Shown: positions 39,462-52,950 of the stretch, one piece after another
How the letters are laid out: each line of letters opens with the position of its first letter
Numbering within the stretch: the first letter of the stretch is position 1
From: Climacium dendroides
Taxonomy: Eukaryota; Streptophyta; Bryopsida; Hypnales; Climaciaceae
Length of the DNA stretch: 64,000 nucleotides
Assembly: GCA_950106755.1 (NCBI GenBank)
Contig: CATNNA010000117.1
Location: 1-64,000 of the forward strand
Direction: 5' to 3'
Notes under the pieces: model-generated
Told to the model about the DNA's origin: nothing
Database searches by the model: none
Seen by the model: the letters and a program-made list of their open reading frames with translations, nothing else
Position numbers and translations under genes: made by a program

Positions 39462-41026
39462 ATGTCCGAAAACATAACACACAAGTTGCAAATCTTTGAA
39501 ATAATTAGGATTCATAGAAAAGTGAAGTTTAAAAGAATCCTATTGCTTCCTCACACTTTTTCAAGTGAAATGGGTTTTTAAAAAAAAGTGACTCTAAAAA
39601 TCATGCTGTATTTAATAGAAACCAAAGCAATAAATTATATCGATTTGACGTGGAAGCATGTCCGAAAACATAACACACAAGTTGCAAATCTTTGAAATAA
39701 TTCGGATTCATGGAAAAGTGAAGTTTAAAAGAATCCTATTGCTTCCTCACACTTTTTCAAGTGAAATGCATTTTTAAAAAAAAGAAAGTCTAAAAATCAT
39801 GCTGTATTTAATAGAAACCAAACCAATAAATTATATTGTCTTGACGTGGAAGCATGTCCAAAAACATAACACACAAGTTGCAAATCTTTGAAATAATTAG
39901 GATTCATGGAAAAGTGAAGTTTAAGAGAACCCTATTGCTTCCCCACACTTTTTCAAGTGAAATGGGTTTTTAAAAAAAAGTGACTCTAAAAATTATGCTG
40001 TATTTAATAGAAACCAAACCAATAAATTATATCGATATGACGTGGATGCATGTCCAAAAACATAACACACAAGTTGCAAATCTTTGAAATAATTAGGATT
40101 CATGGAAAAGTGAAGTTTAAAAGAACCCTATTGCTTCCCCACACTTTTTCAAGTGAAATGGGTTTTTAAAAAAAAGGGACTCTAAGAATCATGCTGTATT
40201 TAATAGAAACCAAACCAATAAATTATATCGATTTGACGTGGATGCATGTCCGAAAACATAACACACAAGTTGCAAATCTTTGAAATAATTCGGATTCATG
40301 GAAAAGTGAAGTTTAAAAGAACCCTATTGCTTCCTCACACTTTTTCAAGTGAAATGGGTTTTTAAAAAAAAGGGACTCTAAAAATCATGCTGTATTTAAT
40401 AGAAACCAAAGCAATAAATTATATCGATTTGACGTGGAAGCATGTCCGAAAACATAACACACAAGTTGCAAATCTTTGAAATAATTAGGATTCATGGAAA
40501 AGTGAAGTTTAAAAGAACCCTATTGCTTCCTCACACTTTTTCAAGTGAAATGCATTTTTAAAAAAAAGAAAGTCTAAAAATCATGCTGTATTTAATAGAA
40601 ACCAAACCAATAAATTATATCGATATGACGTGGAAGCATGTCCAAAAACATAGCACACAAGTTGCAAATCTTTGAAATAATTAGGATTCATGGAAAAGTG
40701 AAGTTTAAGAGAACCCTATTGCTTCCCCACACTTTTTCAATTGAAATGGGTGTAAAGAAAGAGACTCTTAAAATCATGCTGTATTTAATAGAAACCAAAC
40801 CAATAAATTATATCGATTTGACGTGGAAGCATGTCCGAAAACATAACACACAAGTTGCAAATCTTTGAAATAATTAGGATTCATGGAAAAGTGAAGTTTA
40901 AAAGAACCCTATTGCTTCCTCACACTTTTTCAAGTGAAATGGGTTTTTAAAAAAAAGGGACTCTAAAAATCATGCTGTATTTAATAGAAACCAAACCAAT
41001 AAATTATATCGATTTGACGTGGAAGC
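39462..41026 (+). repeat. Monomers with no clear HOR
   Basis: Eight units of T, E and A forms in irregular order. They include a unit with ATTCATAGAAAAG and GAATCCTATTGC (39462), E units near 39.7 and 40.5 kb, and an A unit with GGGTGTAAAG (40638). I find no repeat period beyond the monomer. Confidence 0.6.
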
Positions 41027-42974
41027 ATGTCTGAAAACATAACACTCAAGTTGCAAATCTTTGAAATAATTAGGATTCATGGAAAAGTGAAGTTTAAGAG
41101 AACCCTATTGCTTCCCCACACATTTCCAAGTGAAATGGGTTTAAAAAAAGAGACTCTTAAAATCATGCTGTATTTAATAGAAACCAAACCAATAAATTAT
41201 ATCGATTTGACGTGGAAGCATGTCCGAAAACATAACACACAAGTTGCAAATCTTTGAAATAATTAGGATTCATGGAAAAGTGAAGTTTAAAAGAACCCTA
41301 TTGCTTCCTCACACTTTTTCAAGTGAAATGGATTTTCAAAAAAAAGGGACTCTAAAAATCATAGTGTATTTAATAGAAACCAAACCAATAAATTATATCA
41401 ATTTGACGTGGAAGCATGTCCGAAAACATAACACACAAGTTGCAAATCTTTGAAATAATTAGGATTCATGGAAAAGTGAAGTTTAAGTGAACCCTATTGC
41501 TTCCCCACACTTTTTCAAGTGAAATGGGTTTTTAAAAAAAAGTGACTCTAAAAATCATGCTGTATTTAATAGAAACCAAACCAATAAATTATATCGATAT
41601 GACGTGGAAGCATGTCCAAAAACATAACACACAAGTTGCAAATCTTTGAAATAATTAGGATTCATGGAAAAGTGAAGTTTAAGAGAACCCTATTGCTTCC
41701 CCACACTTTTTCAATTGAAATGGGTTTAAAGAAAGAGACTCTTAAAATCATGCTGTATTTAATAGAAACCAAACCAATATATTATATTGTTTTGACGAGG
41801 AAGCATGTCCGAAAACATAACACACAAGTTGCAAATCTTTGAAATAATTCGGATTCATGGAAAAGTGAAGTTTAAAAGAACCCTATTGCTTCCTCACACT
41901 TTTTCAAGTGAAATGGGTTTTTAAAAAAAAGGGACTCTAAAAATCATGCTGTATTTAATAGAAACCAAACCAATAAATTATATCGATTTGACGTGGAAGC
42001 ATGTCTGAAAACATAACACTCAAGTTGCAAATCTTTGAAATAATTAGGATTCATGGAAAAGTGAAGTTTAAGAGAACCCTATTGCTTCCCCACACATTTC
42101 CAAGTGAAATGGGTTTAAAAAAAGAGACTCTTAAAATCATGCTGTATTTAATAGAAACCAAACCAATAAATTATATCGATTTGACGTGGAAGCATGTCCG
42201 AAAACATAACACACAAGTTGCAAATCTTTGAAATAATTAGGATTCATGGAAAAGTGAAGTTTAAAAGAACCCTATTGCTTCCTCACACTTTTTCAAGTGA
42301 AATGGATTTTCAAAAAAAAGGGACTCTAAAAATCATAGTGTATTTAATAGAAACCAAACCAATAAATTATATCAATTTGACGTGGAAGCATGTCCGAAAA
42401 CATAACACACAAGTTGCAAATCTTTGAAATAATTAGGATTCATGGAAAAGTGAAGTTTAAGTGAACCCTATTGCTTCCCCACACTTTTTCAAGTGAAATG
42501 GGTTTTTAAAAAAAAGAGAGTCTTAAAATCATGCTGTATTTAATAGAAACCAAACCAATAAATTATATCGATATGACGTGGAAGCATGTCCAAAAACATA
42601 ACACACAAGTTGCAAATCTTTGAAATAATTAGGATTCATGGAAAAGTGAAGTTTAAGAGAACCCTATTGCTTCCCCACACTTTTTCAATTGAAATGGGTT
42701 TAAAGAAAGAGACTCTTAAAATCATGCTGTATTTAATAGAAACCAAACCAATAAATTATATCGATTTGACGTGGAAGCATGTCCGAAAACATAACACACA
42801 AGTTGCAAATCTTTGAAATAATTAGGATTCATGGAAAAGTGAAGTTTAAAAGAACCCTATTGCTTCCTCACATTTTTTCAAGTGAAATGGGTTTTTAAAA
42901 AAAAGGGACTCTAAAAATCATGCTGTATTTAATAGAAACCAAACCAATAAATTATATCGATTTGACGTGGAAGC
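41027..42974 (+). repeat. 5-mer HOR, 974 bp, two copies
   Basis: D, H, T, A, T start at 41027 and 42001. A third partial copy begins at 42975 with D but continues with B instead of H, where the 1562-bp HOR begins. The A unit at 41612 has a J-like end (CCAATATATT, GACGAGG) that its partner at 42586 lacks. Confidence 0.82.
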
Positions 42975-45902
42975 ATGTCTGAAAACATAACACTCAAGTT
43001 GCAAATCTTTGAAATAATTAGGATTCATGGAAAAGTGAAGTTTAAGAGAACCCTATTGCTTCCCCACACATTTCCAAGTGAAATGGGTTTAAAAAAAGAG
43101 ACTCTTAAAATCATGCTGTATTTAATAGAAACCAAACCAATAAATTATATCGATTTGACGTGGAAGCATGTCCGAAAACATAACACACAAGTTGCAAATC
43201 TTTGAAATAATTAGGATTCATGGAAAAGTGAAGTTTAAGAGAACCCTATTGCTTCCTCACACTTTTTCAAGTGAAATGGATCTTCAAAAAAAAGAGAGTC
43301 TAAAAATCATGTTGTATTTAATAGAAACCAAACCAATAAATTATATTGTTTTGACGTGGAAGCATGTCCGAAAACATAACACACAAGTTGCAAATCTTTG
43401 AAATAATTCGGATTCATGGAAAAGTGAAGTTTAAGAGAACCCTATTGCTTCCCCACATTTTTTCATGTGAAATGGGTTTTTAAAAAAAAGAGACTCTAAA
43501 AATCATGCTGTATTTAATAGAAACCAAACCAATAAATTATATCGATATGACGTGGAAGCATGTCCAAAAACATAACACACAAGTTGCAAATCTTTGAAAT
43601 AATTAGGATTCATGGAAAAGTGAAGTTTAAAAGAACCCTATTGCTTCCCCACACTTTTTCAAGTGAAATGGGTTTTTAAAAAAAAGTGACTCTAAAAATC
43701 ATGCTGTATTTAATAGAAACCAAACCAATAAATTATATCGATTTGACGTGGATGCATGTCCGAAAACATAACACACAAGTTGCAAATCTTCGAAATAATT
43801 AGGATTCATGGAAAAGTGAAGTTTAAAAGAACCCTATTGCTTCCTCACACTTTTTCAAGTGAAATGGATTTTCAAAAAAAAGGGACTCTAAAAATCATAG
43901 TGTATTTAATAGAAACCAAACCAATAAATTATATCAATTTGACGTGGAAGCATGTCCGAAAACATAACACACAAGTTGCAAATCTTTGAAATAATTAGGA
44001 TTCATGGAAAAGTGAAGTTTAAGTGAACCCTATTGCTTCCCCACACTTTTTCAAGTGAAATGGGTTTTTAAAAAAAAGTGACTCTAAAAATCATGCTGTA
44101 TTTAATAGAAACCAAACCAATAAATTATATCGATATGACGTGGAAGCATGTCCAAAAACATAACACACAAGTTGCAAATCTTTGAAATAATTAGGATTCA
44201 TGGAAAAGTGAAGTTTAAGAGAACCCTATTGCTTCCCCACACTTTTTCAATTGAAATGGGTTTAAAGAAAGAGACTCTTAAAATCATGCTGTATTTAATA
44301 GAAACCAAACCAATAAATTATATCGATTTGACGTGGAAGCATGTCCGAAAACATAACACACAAGTTGCAAATCTTTGAAATAATTAGGATTCATGGAAAA
44401 GTGAAGTTTAAAAGAACCCTATTGCTTCCTCACACTTTTTCAAGTGAAATGGGTTTTTAAAAAAAAGGGACTCTAAAAATCATGCTGTATTTAATAGAAA
44501 CCAAACCAATAAATTATATCGATTTGACGTGGAAGCATGTCTGAAAACATAACACTCAAGTTGCAAATCTTTGAAATAATTAGGATTCATGGAAAAGTGA
44601 AGTTTAAGAGAACCCTATTGCTTCCCCACACATTTCCAAGTGAAATGGGTTTAAAAAAAGAGACTCTTAAAATCATGCTGTATTTAATAGAAACCAAACC
44701 AATAAATTATATCGATTTGACGTGGAAGCATGTCCGAAAACATAACACACAAGTTGCAAATCTTTGAAATAATTAGGATTCATGGAAAACTAAAGTTTAA
44801 GAGAACCCTATTGCTTCCTCACACTTTTTCAAGTGAAATGGATCTTCAAAAAAAAGAGAGTCTAAAAATCATGTTGTATTTAATAGAAACCAAACCAATA
44901 AATTATATTGTTTTGACGTGGAAGCATGTCCGAAAACATAACACACAAGTTGCAAATCTTTGAAATAATTCGGATTCATGGAAAAGTGAAGTTTAAGAGA
45001 ACCCTATTGCTTCCCCACATTTTTTCATGTGAAATGGGTTTTTAAAAAAAAGAGACTCTAAAAATCATGCTGTATTTAATAGAAACCAAACCAATAAATT
45101 ATATCGATATGACGTGGAAGCATGTCCAAAAACATAACACACAAGTTGCAAATCTTTGAAATAATTAGGATTCATGGAAAAGTGAAGTTTAAAAGAACCC
45201 TATTGCTTCCCCACACTTTTTCAAGTGAAATGGGTTTTTAAAAAAAAGTGACTCTAAAAATCATGCTGTATTTAATAGAAACCAAACCAATAAATTATAT
45301 CGATTTGACGTGGATGCATGTCCGAAAACATAACACACAAGTTGCAAATCTTCGAAATAATTAGGATTCATGGAAAAGTGAAGTTTAAAAGAACCCTATT
45401 GCTTCCTCACACTTTTTCAAGTGAAATGGATTTTCAAAAAAAAGGGACTCTAAAAATCATAGTGTATTTAATAGAAACCAAACCAATAAATTATATCAAT
45501 TTGACGTGGAAGCATGTCCGAAAACATAACACACAAGTTGCAAATCTTTGAAATAATTAGGATTCATGGAAAAGTGAAGTTTAAGTGAACCCTATTGCTT
45601 CCCCACACTTTTTCAAGTGAAATGGGTTTTTAAAAAAAAGTGACTCTAAAAATCATGCTGTATTTAATAGAAACCAAACCAATAAATTATATCGATATGA
45701 CGTGGAAGCATGTCCAAAAACATAACACACAAGTTGCAAATCTTTGAAATAATTAGGATTCATGGAAAAGTGAAGTTTAAGAGAACCCTATTGCTTCCCC
45801 ACACTTTTTCAATTGAAATGGGTTTAAAGAAAGAGACTCTTAAAATCATGCTGTATTTAATAGAAACCAAACCAATAAATTATATCGATTTGACGTGGAA
45901 GC
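42975..45902 (+). repeat. 8-mer HOR, 1562 bp, two copies
   Basis: D, B, T (TTTCATGTGAAA), T, H, T, A recur from 42975 to 44537. The eighth unit is T at 44341 in copy 1, but B (45903) follows copy 2. Both copies carry AATCTTCGAAATAATT (43756 and 45318). Copy 2 has the private change GGAAAACTAAAG in the unit at 44730. Confidence 0.85.
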
Positions 45903-48900
45903 ATGTCCGAAAACATAACACACAAGTTGCAAATCTTTGAAATAATTAGGATTCATGGAAAAGTGAAGTTTAAAAGAACCCTATTGCTTCCTCACACTTT
46001 TTCAAGTGAAATGGATCTTCAAAAAAAAGAGAGTCTAAAAATCATGTTGTATTTAATAGAAACCAAACCAATAAATTATATTGTTTTGACGTGGAAGCAT
46101 GTCCGAAAACATAACACACAAGTTGCAAATCTTTGAAATAATTAGGATTCATGGAAAAGTGAAGTTTAAGAGAACCCTATTGCTTCCCCACATTTTTTCA
46201 TGTGAAATGGGTTTTTAAAAAAAAGAGACTCTAAAAATCATGCTGTATTTAATAGAAACCAAACCAATAAATTATATCGATATGACGTGGAAGCATGTCC
46301 AAAAACATAACACACAAGTTGCAAATCTTTGAAATAATTAGGATTCATGGAAAAGTGAAGTTTAAGAGAACCCTATTGCTTCCCCACACATTTCCAAGTG
46401 AAATGGGTTTAAAAAAAGAGACTCTTAAAATCATGCTGTATTTAATAGAAACCAAACCAATAAATTATATCGATTTGACGTGGAAGCATGTCCGAAAACA
46501 TAACACACAAGTTGCAAATCTTTGAAATAATTAGGATTCATGGAAAAGTGAAGTTTAAAAGAACCCTATTGCTTCCCCACACTTTTTCAAGTGAAATGGG
46601 TTTTTAAAAAAAAGTGACTCTAAAAATCATGCTGTATTTAATAGAAACCAAACCAATAAATTATATCGATTTGACGTGGATGCATGTCCGAAAACATAAC
46701 ACACAAGTTGCAAATCTTTGAAATAATTAGGATTCATGGAAACGTGAAGTTTAAAAGAACCCTATTGCTTCCCCACACTTTTTCAAGTGAAATGGGTTTT
46801 TAAAAAAAAGTGACTCTAAAAATCATGCTGTATTTAATAGAAACCAAACCAATAAATTATATCGATTTGACGTGGATGCATGTCCGAAAACATAACACAC
46901 AAGTTGCAAATCTTTGAAATAATTAGGATTCATGGAAAAGTGAAGTTTAAAAGAACCCTATTGCTTCCTCACACTTTTTCAAATGAAATGGATTTTCAAA
47001 AAAAAGGGACTCTAAAAATCATAGTGTATTTAATAGAAACCAAACCAATAAATTATATCAATTTGACGTGGAAGCATGTCCGAAAACATAACACACAAGT
47101 TGCAAATCTTTGAAATAATTAGGATTCATGGAAAAGTGAAGTTTAAGTGAACCCTATTGCTTCCCCACACTTTTTCAAGTGAAATGGGTTTATAAAAAAA
47201 AGGGACTCTAAAAATCATGCTGTATTTAATAGAAACCAAACCAATAAATTATATCGATTTGACGTGGAAGCATGTCCAAAAACATAACACACAAGTTGCA
47301 AATCTTTGAAATAATTAGGATTCATGGAAAAGTGAAGTTTAAAAGAACCCTATTGCTTCCTCACACTTTTCCAAGTGAAATGGGTTTTTAAAAAAAAGGG
47401 ACTCTAAGAATCATGCTGTATTTAATAGAAACCAAACCAATAAATTATATCGATTTGACGTGGATGCATGTCCGAAAACATAACACACAAGTTGCAAATC
47501 TTTGAAATAATTAGGATTCATGGAAAAGTGAAGTTTAAGTGAACCCTATTGCTTCCTCACACTTTTTCAAGTGAAACTGGTTTTTAAAAAAAAGGGACTC
47601 TAAAAATCATGCTGTATTTAATAGAAACCAAACCAATAAATTATATCGATTTGACGTGGAAGCATGTCCGAAAACATAACACACAAGTTGCAAATCTTTG
47701 AAATAATTAGGATTCATGGAAAAGTGAAGTTTAAAAGAACGCTATTGCTTCCTCACACTTTTTCAACTGAAATGGATTTTTAAAAAAAAGAGACTCTTAC
47801 ACTCATGCTGTATTTAATAGAAACCAAACCAATAAATTATATTGTTTTGACGTGGATGCATGTCCGAAAACATAACACACAAGTTGCAAATCTTTGAAAT
47901 AATTAGGATTCATGGAAAAGTGAAGTTTAAAAGAACCCTATTGCTTCCTGACACTTTTTCAACTGAAATGGATTTTTAAAAAAAAGAGACTCTTACACTC
48001 ATGCTGTATTTAATAGAAACCAAACCAATAAATTCTATTGTTTTGACGTGGATGCATGTCCGAAAACATAACACACAAGTTGCAAATCTTTGAAATAATT
48101 CGGATTCATGGAAAAGTGAAGTTTAAAAGAACCCTATTGCTTCCTCACACTTTTTCAAGTGAAATGGGTTTTTAAAAAAAAGTCACTCTAAAAATCATGC
48201 TGTATTTAATAGAAACCAAAGCAATAAATTATATCGATTTGACGTGGAAGCATGTCCGAAAACATAACACACAAGTTGCAAATCTTTGAAATAATTAGGA
48301 TTCATGGAAAAGTGAAGTTTAAAAGAACCCTATTGCTTCCTCACACTTTTTCAAGTGAAATGCATTTTTAAAAAAAAGAAAGTCTAAAATCATGCTGTAT
48401 TTAATAGAAACCAAACCAATAAATTATATTGTCTTGACGTGGAAGCAGGTCCGAAAACATAACACACAAGTTGCAAATCTTTGAAATAATTCGGATTCAT
48501 GGAAAAGTGAAGTTTAAAAGAACCCTATTGCTTCCTCATACTTTTTCATGTGAAATGGATTTTCAAAAAAAACGGACTCTAAAGATCATAGTGTATTTAA
48601 TAGAAACCAAACCAATAAATTATATCAATTTGACGTGGAAGCAGGTCCGAAAACATAACACACAAGTTGCAAATCTTTGAAATAATTAGGATTCATGGAA
48701 AAGTGAAGTTTAAGTGAACCCTATTGCTTTCCCACACTTTTTCAAGTGAAATGGGTTTTTAAAAAAAAGGGACTCTAAAAATCATGCTGTATTTAATAGA
48801 AACCAAAGCAATAAATTATATCGATTTGACGTGGAAGCATGTCCAAAAACATAACACACAAGTTTCAAATCTTTGAAATAATTAGGATTCATTGAAAAGT

Positions 48901-49426
48901 GAAGTTTAAAAGAACCCTAATGCTTCCTCACACTTTTTCAAGTGAAATGGGTTTTTAAAAAAAAGAGACTCTAAAAATCATGTTGTATTTAATAGAAACC
49001 AAACCAATAAATTATATCGATTTGACGTGGAAGCATGTCCGAAAACATAACACACAAGTTGCAAATCTTTGAAATAATTAGGATTCATGGAAAAGTGAAG
49101 TTTAAAAGAACCCTATTGCTTCCTCACACTTTTTCAAGTGAAACTGGTTTTTAAAAAAAAGGGACTCTAAAAATCATGCTGTATTTAATAGAAACCAAAC
49201 CAATAAATTATATCGATTTGACGTGGAAGCATGTCCGAAAACATAACACACAAGTTGCAAATCTTTGAAATAATTAGGATTCATGGAAAAGTGAAGTTTA
49301 AGAGAATCCTATTGCTTCCCCACACTTTTTCAAGTGAAATGGGTTTTTAAAAAAAAGAGACTCTAAAAATCATGCTGTATTTAAGAGAAACCAAACCAAT
49401 ATATTATATTGTTTTGACGTGGAAGC

Positions 49427-49622
49427 ATGTCCGAAAACATAACACACAAGTTGCAAATCTTTGAAATAATTAGGATTCATGGAAAAGTGAAGTTTAAGAG
49501 AATCCTATTGCTTCCCCACACTTTTTCAAGTGAAATGGGTTTTTAAAAAAAAGAGACTCTAAAAATCATGCTGTATTTAATAGAAACCAAACCAATATAT
49601 TATATTGTTTTGACGTGGAAGC
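49427..49622 (+). repeat. Type J monomer (196 bp, GAATCCTATTGC / CCAATATATT), representative
   Basis: Marked by GAATCCTATTGC for GAACCCTATTGC and CCAATATATTATATTG for CCAATAAATTATATCG. Most later copies also have GACGAGG for GACGTGG and AAATGATTAGG for AAATAATTAGG. This set is concentrated in 49.2-55.5 kb, with stray copies at 41612 and 57849. Confidence 0.88.
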
Positions 49623-49818
49623 ATGTCCGAAAACATAACACACAAGTTGCAAATCTTTGAAATAATTAGGATTCATGGAAAAGTGAAGTTTAAGAGAATC
49701 CTATTGCTTCCCCACACTTTTTCAAGTGAAATGGGTTTTTAAAAAAAAGAGACTCTAAAAATCATGCTGTATTTAATAGAAACCAAACCAATATATTATA
49801 TTGTTTTGACGAGGAAGC

Positions 49819-52558
49819 ATGTCCGAAAACATAACACACAAGTTGCAAATCTTTGAAATAATTCGGATTCATGGAAAAGTGAAGTTTAAAAGAACCCTAT
49901 TGCTTCCTCACACTTTTTCAAGTGAAATGGATTTTAAAAAAAAAGAGAGTCTTAAAATCATGCTGTATTTAATAGAAACCAAACCAATAAATTATATTGT
50001 TTTGACGAGGAAGCATGTCCGAAAACATAACACACAAGTTGCAAATCTTTGAAATGATTAGGATTCAAGGAAAAGTGAAGTTTAAGAGAATCCTATTGCT
50101 TCCCCACACTTTTTCAAGTGTAATGGGTTTTTAAAAAAAAGAGACTCTAAAAATCATGCTGTATTTAATAGAAACCAAACCAATATATTATATTGTTTTG
50201 ACGAGGAAGCATGTCCGAAAACATAACACACAAGTTGCAAATCTTTGAAATGATTAGGATTCATGGAAAAGTGAAGTTTAAGAGAATCCTATTGCTTCCC
50301 CACACTTTTTCAAGTGAAATGGGTTTTTAAAAAAAAGAGACTCTAAAAATCATGCTGTATTTAATACAAACCAAACCAATATATTATATTGTTTTGACGA
50401 GGAAGCATGTCCGAAAACATAACACACAAGTTGCAAATCTTTGAAATGATTAGGATTCATGGAAAAGTGAAGTTTAAGTGAACCCTATTGCTTCCCCACA
50501 CTTTTCCAAGTGAAATCGGATTAGAAAAAAGAGACTCTATAAAACATGCTGTATTTAGTAGAAACCAATCGAATAAATTATATCGATTTGACGTGGAAGC
50601 ATGTCCGAAAACATAACACACAAGTTGCAAATCTTTGAAATAATTAGGATTCATGGAAAAGTGAAGTTTAAGTGAACCCTATTGCTTCCCCACACTTTTT
50701 CAAGTGAAATGGGTTTTTAAAAAAAAAAGACTCATAAAATCATGCTGTATTTAATAGAAACCAAAGCAATAAATTATATCGATTTGACGTGGAAGCATGT
50801 CCGAAAACATAACACACAAGTTGCAAATCTTTGAAATAATTCGGATTCATGGAAAAGTGAAGTTTAAGAGAACCCTATTGCTTCCCCACACTTTTTCAAG
50901 TGAAATGGGTTTTTAAAAAAAAGAGACTCTAAAAATCATGCTGTATTTAATAGAAACCAAACCAATATATTATATTGTTTTGACGTGGAAGCATGTCCGA
51001 AAACATAACACACAAGTTGCAAATCTTTGAAATAATTAGGATTCATGGAAAAGTGAAGTTTAAGAGAATCCTATTGCTTCCCCACACTTTTTCAAGTGAA
51101 ATGGGTTTTTAAAAAAAAGAGACTCTAAAAATCATGCTGTATTTAATAGAAACCAAACCAATATATTATATTGTTTTGACGAGGAAGCATGTCCGAAAAC
51201 ATAACACACAAGTTGCAAATCTTTGAAATAATTCGGATTCATGGAAAAGTGAAGTTTAAAAGAACCCTATTGCTTCCTCACACTTTTTCAAGTGAAATGG
51301 ATTTTAAAAAAAAAGAGAGTCTTAAAATCATGCTGTATTTAATAGAAACCAAACCAATAAATTATATTGTTTTGACGAGGAAGCATGTCCGAAAACATAA
51401 CACACAAGTTGCAAATCTTTGAAATGATTAGGATTCAAGGAAAAGTGAAGTTTAAGAGAATCCTATTGCTTCCCCACACTTTTTCAAGTGTAATGGGTTT
51501 TTAAAAAAAAGAGACTCTAAAAATCATGCTGTATTTAATAGAAACCAAACCAATATATTATATTGTTTTGACGAGGAAGCATGTCCGAAAACATAACACA
51601 CAAGTTGCAAATCTTTGAAATGATTAGGATTCATGGAAAAGTGAAGTTTAAGAGAATCCTATTGCTTCCCCACACTTTTTCAAGTGAAATGTGTTTTTAA
51701 AAAAAAGAGACTCTAAAAATCATGCTGTATTTAATACAAACCAAACCAATATATTATATTGTTTTGACGAGGAAGCATGTCCGAAAACATAACAAACAAG
51801 TTGCAAATCTTTGAAATGATTAGGATTCATGGAAAAGTGAAGTTTAAGTGAACCCTATTGCTTCCCCACACTTTTCCAAGTGAAATCGGATTAGAAAAAA
51901 GAGACTCTATAAAACATGTTGTATTTAGTAGAAACCAATCGAATAAATTATATCGATTTGACGTGGAAGCATGTCCGAAAACATAACACACAAGTTGCAA
52001 ATCTTTGAAATAATTAGGATTCATGGAAAACTGAAGTTTAAGTGAACCCTATTGCTTCCCCACACTTTTTCAAGTGAAATGGGTTTTTAAAAAAAAAAGA
52101 CTCATAAAATCATGCTGTATTTAATAGAAACCAAAGCAATAAATTATATCGATTTGACGTGGAAGCATGTCCGAAAACATAACACACAAGTTGCAAATCT
52201 TTGAAATAATTCGGATTCATGGAAAAGTGAAGTTTAAGAGAACCCTATTGCTTCCCCACACTTTTTCAAGTGAAATGGGTTTTTAAAAAAAAGAGACTCT
52301 AAAAATCATGCTGTATTTAATAGAAACCAAACCAATATATTATATTGTTTTGACGAGGAAGCATGTCCGAAAACATAACACACAAGTTGCAAATCTTTGA
52401 AATGATTAGGATTCATGGAAAAGTGAAGTTTAAGAGAATCCTATTGCTTCCCCACACTTTTTCAAGTGAAATGGGTTTTTAAAAAAAAAAGACTCTAAAA
52501 ATCATGCTGTATTTAATAGAAACCAAAGCAATAAATTATATCGATTTGACGTGGAAGC
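49819..52558 (+). repeat. 7-mer HOR, 1370 bp, two copies
   Basis: Copy 1 is 49819-51188 and copy 2 is 51189-52558. Six 196-bp units plus one 194-bp type I unit give the odd period. Each starts with the GGATTTTAAAAAAAAAG unit and includes a GTGTAATGGG unit, an AATACAAACC unit, type I, and an A10 unit with ACTCATAAAATC. Most units look identical by eye, but the last two units of copy 2 differ (GACGAGG at 52352; an AAAGCAAT end in 52363). Confidence 0.86.
50407..50600 (+). repeat. Type I monomer (194 bp), most divergent family
   Basis: The variable box is GAAATCGGATTAGAAAAAAG, followed by GACTCTATAAAACATGCTG, TTTAGTAGAAACC and CCAATCGAATAAATT. The unit is 194 bp. Four copies start at 50407, 51777, 55303 and 58045. 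The last two share CCGAGAACATAA at the start, so they are a separate pair. It marks the 1370-bp HOR and its rearranged copies. Confidence 0.9.
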
Positions 52559-52950
52559 ATGTCCGAAAACATAACACACAAGTTGCAAATCTTTGAAATA
52601 ATTCGGATTCATGGAAAAGTGAAGTTTAAAAGAACCCTATTGCTTCCTCACACTTTTTCAAGTGAAATGGATTTTAAAAAAAAAGAGAGTCTAAAAATCA
52701 TGCTGTATTTAATAGAAACCAAACCAATAAATTATATTGTTTTGACGAGGAAGCATGTCCGAAAACATAACACACAAGTTGCAAATCTTTGAAATGATTA
52801 GGATTCAAGGAAAAGTGAAGTTTAAGAGAATCCTATTGCTTCCCCACACTTTTTCAAGTGAAATGGGTTTTGAAAAAAAAGTGACTCTAAAAATTATGCT
52901 GTATTTAATAGAAACCAAACCAATAAATTATTTCGATTTGACGTGCATGC

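Larger units (their letters stand above)
47860..50600 (+). repeat. Segmental duplication, copy 1 (partner 52951-55496)
   Basis: Shared markers in order are the CCTGACAC unit, an E unit, an H unit, ATTCATTGAAAAG with CCCTAATGC (48915 and 54007), AAACTGG, J units, the GGATTTTAAAAAAAAAG unit (49819 and 54715), ATTCAAGG with GTGTAATGGG, AATACAAACC and the 194-bp type I unit. The offset is 5091 bp at 48252, 5092 bp from 48447 and 4896 bp after the J run, so copy 2 has one J monomer fewer. Confidence 0.85.
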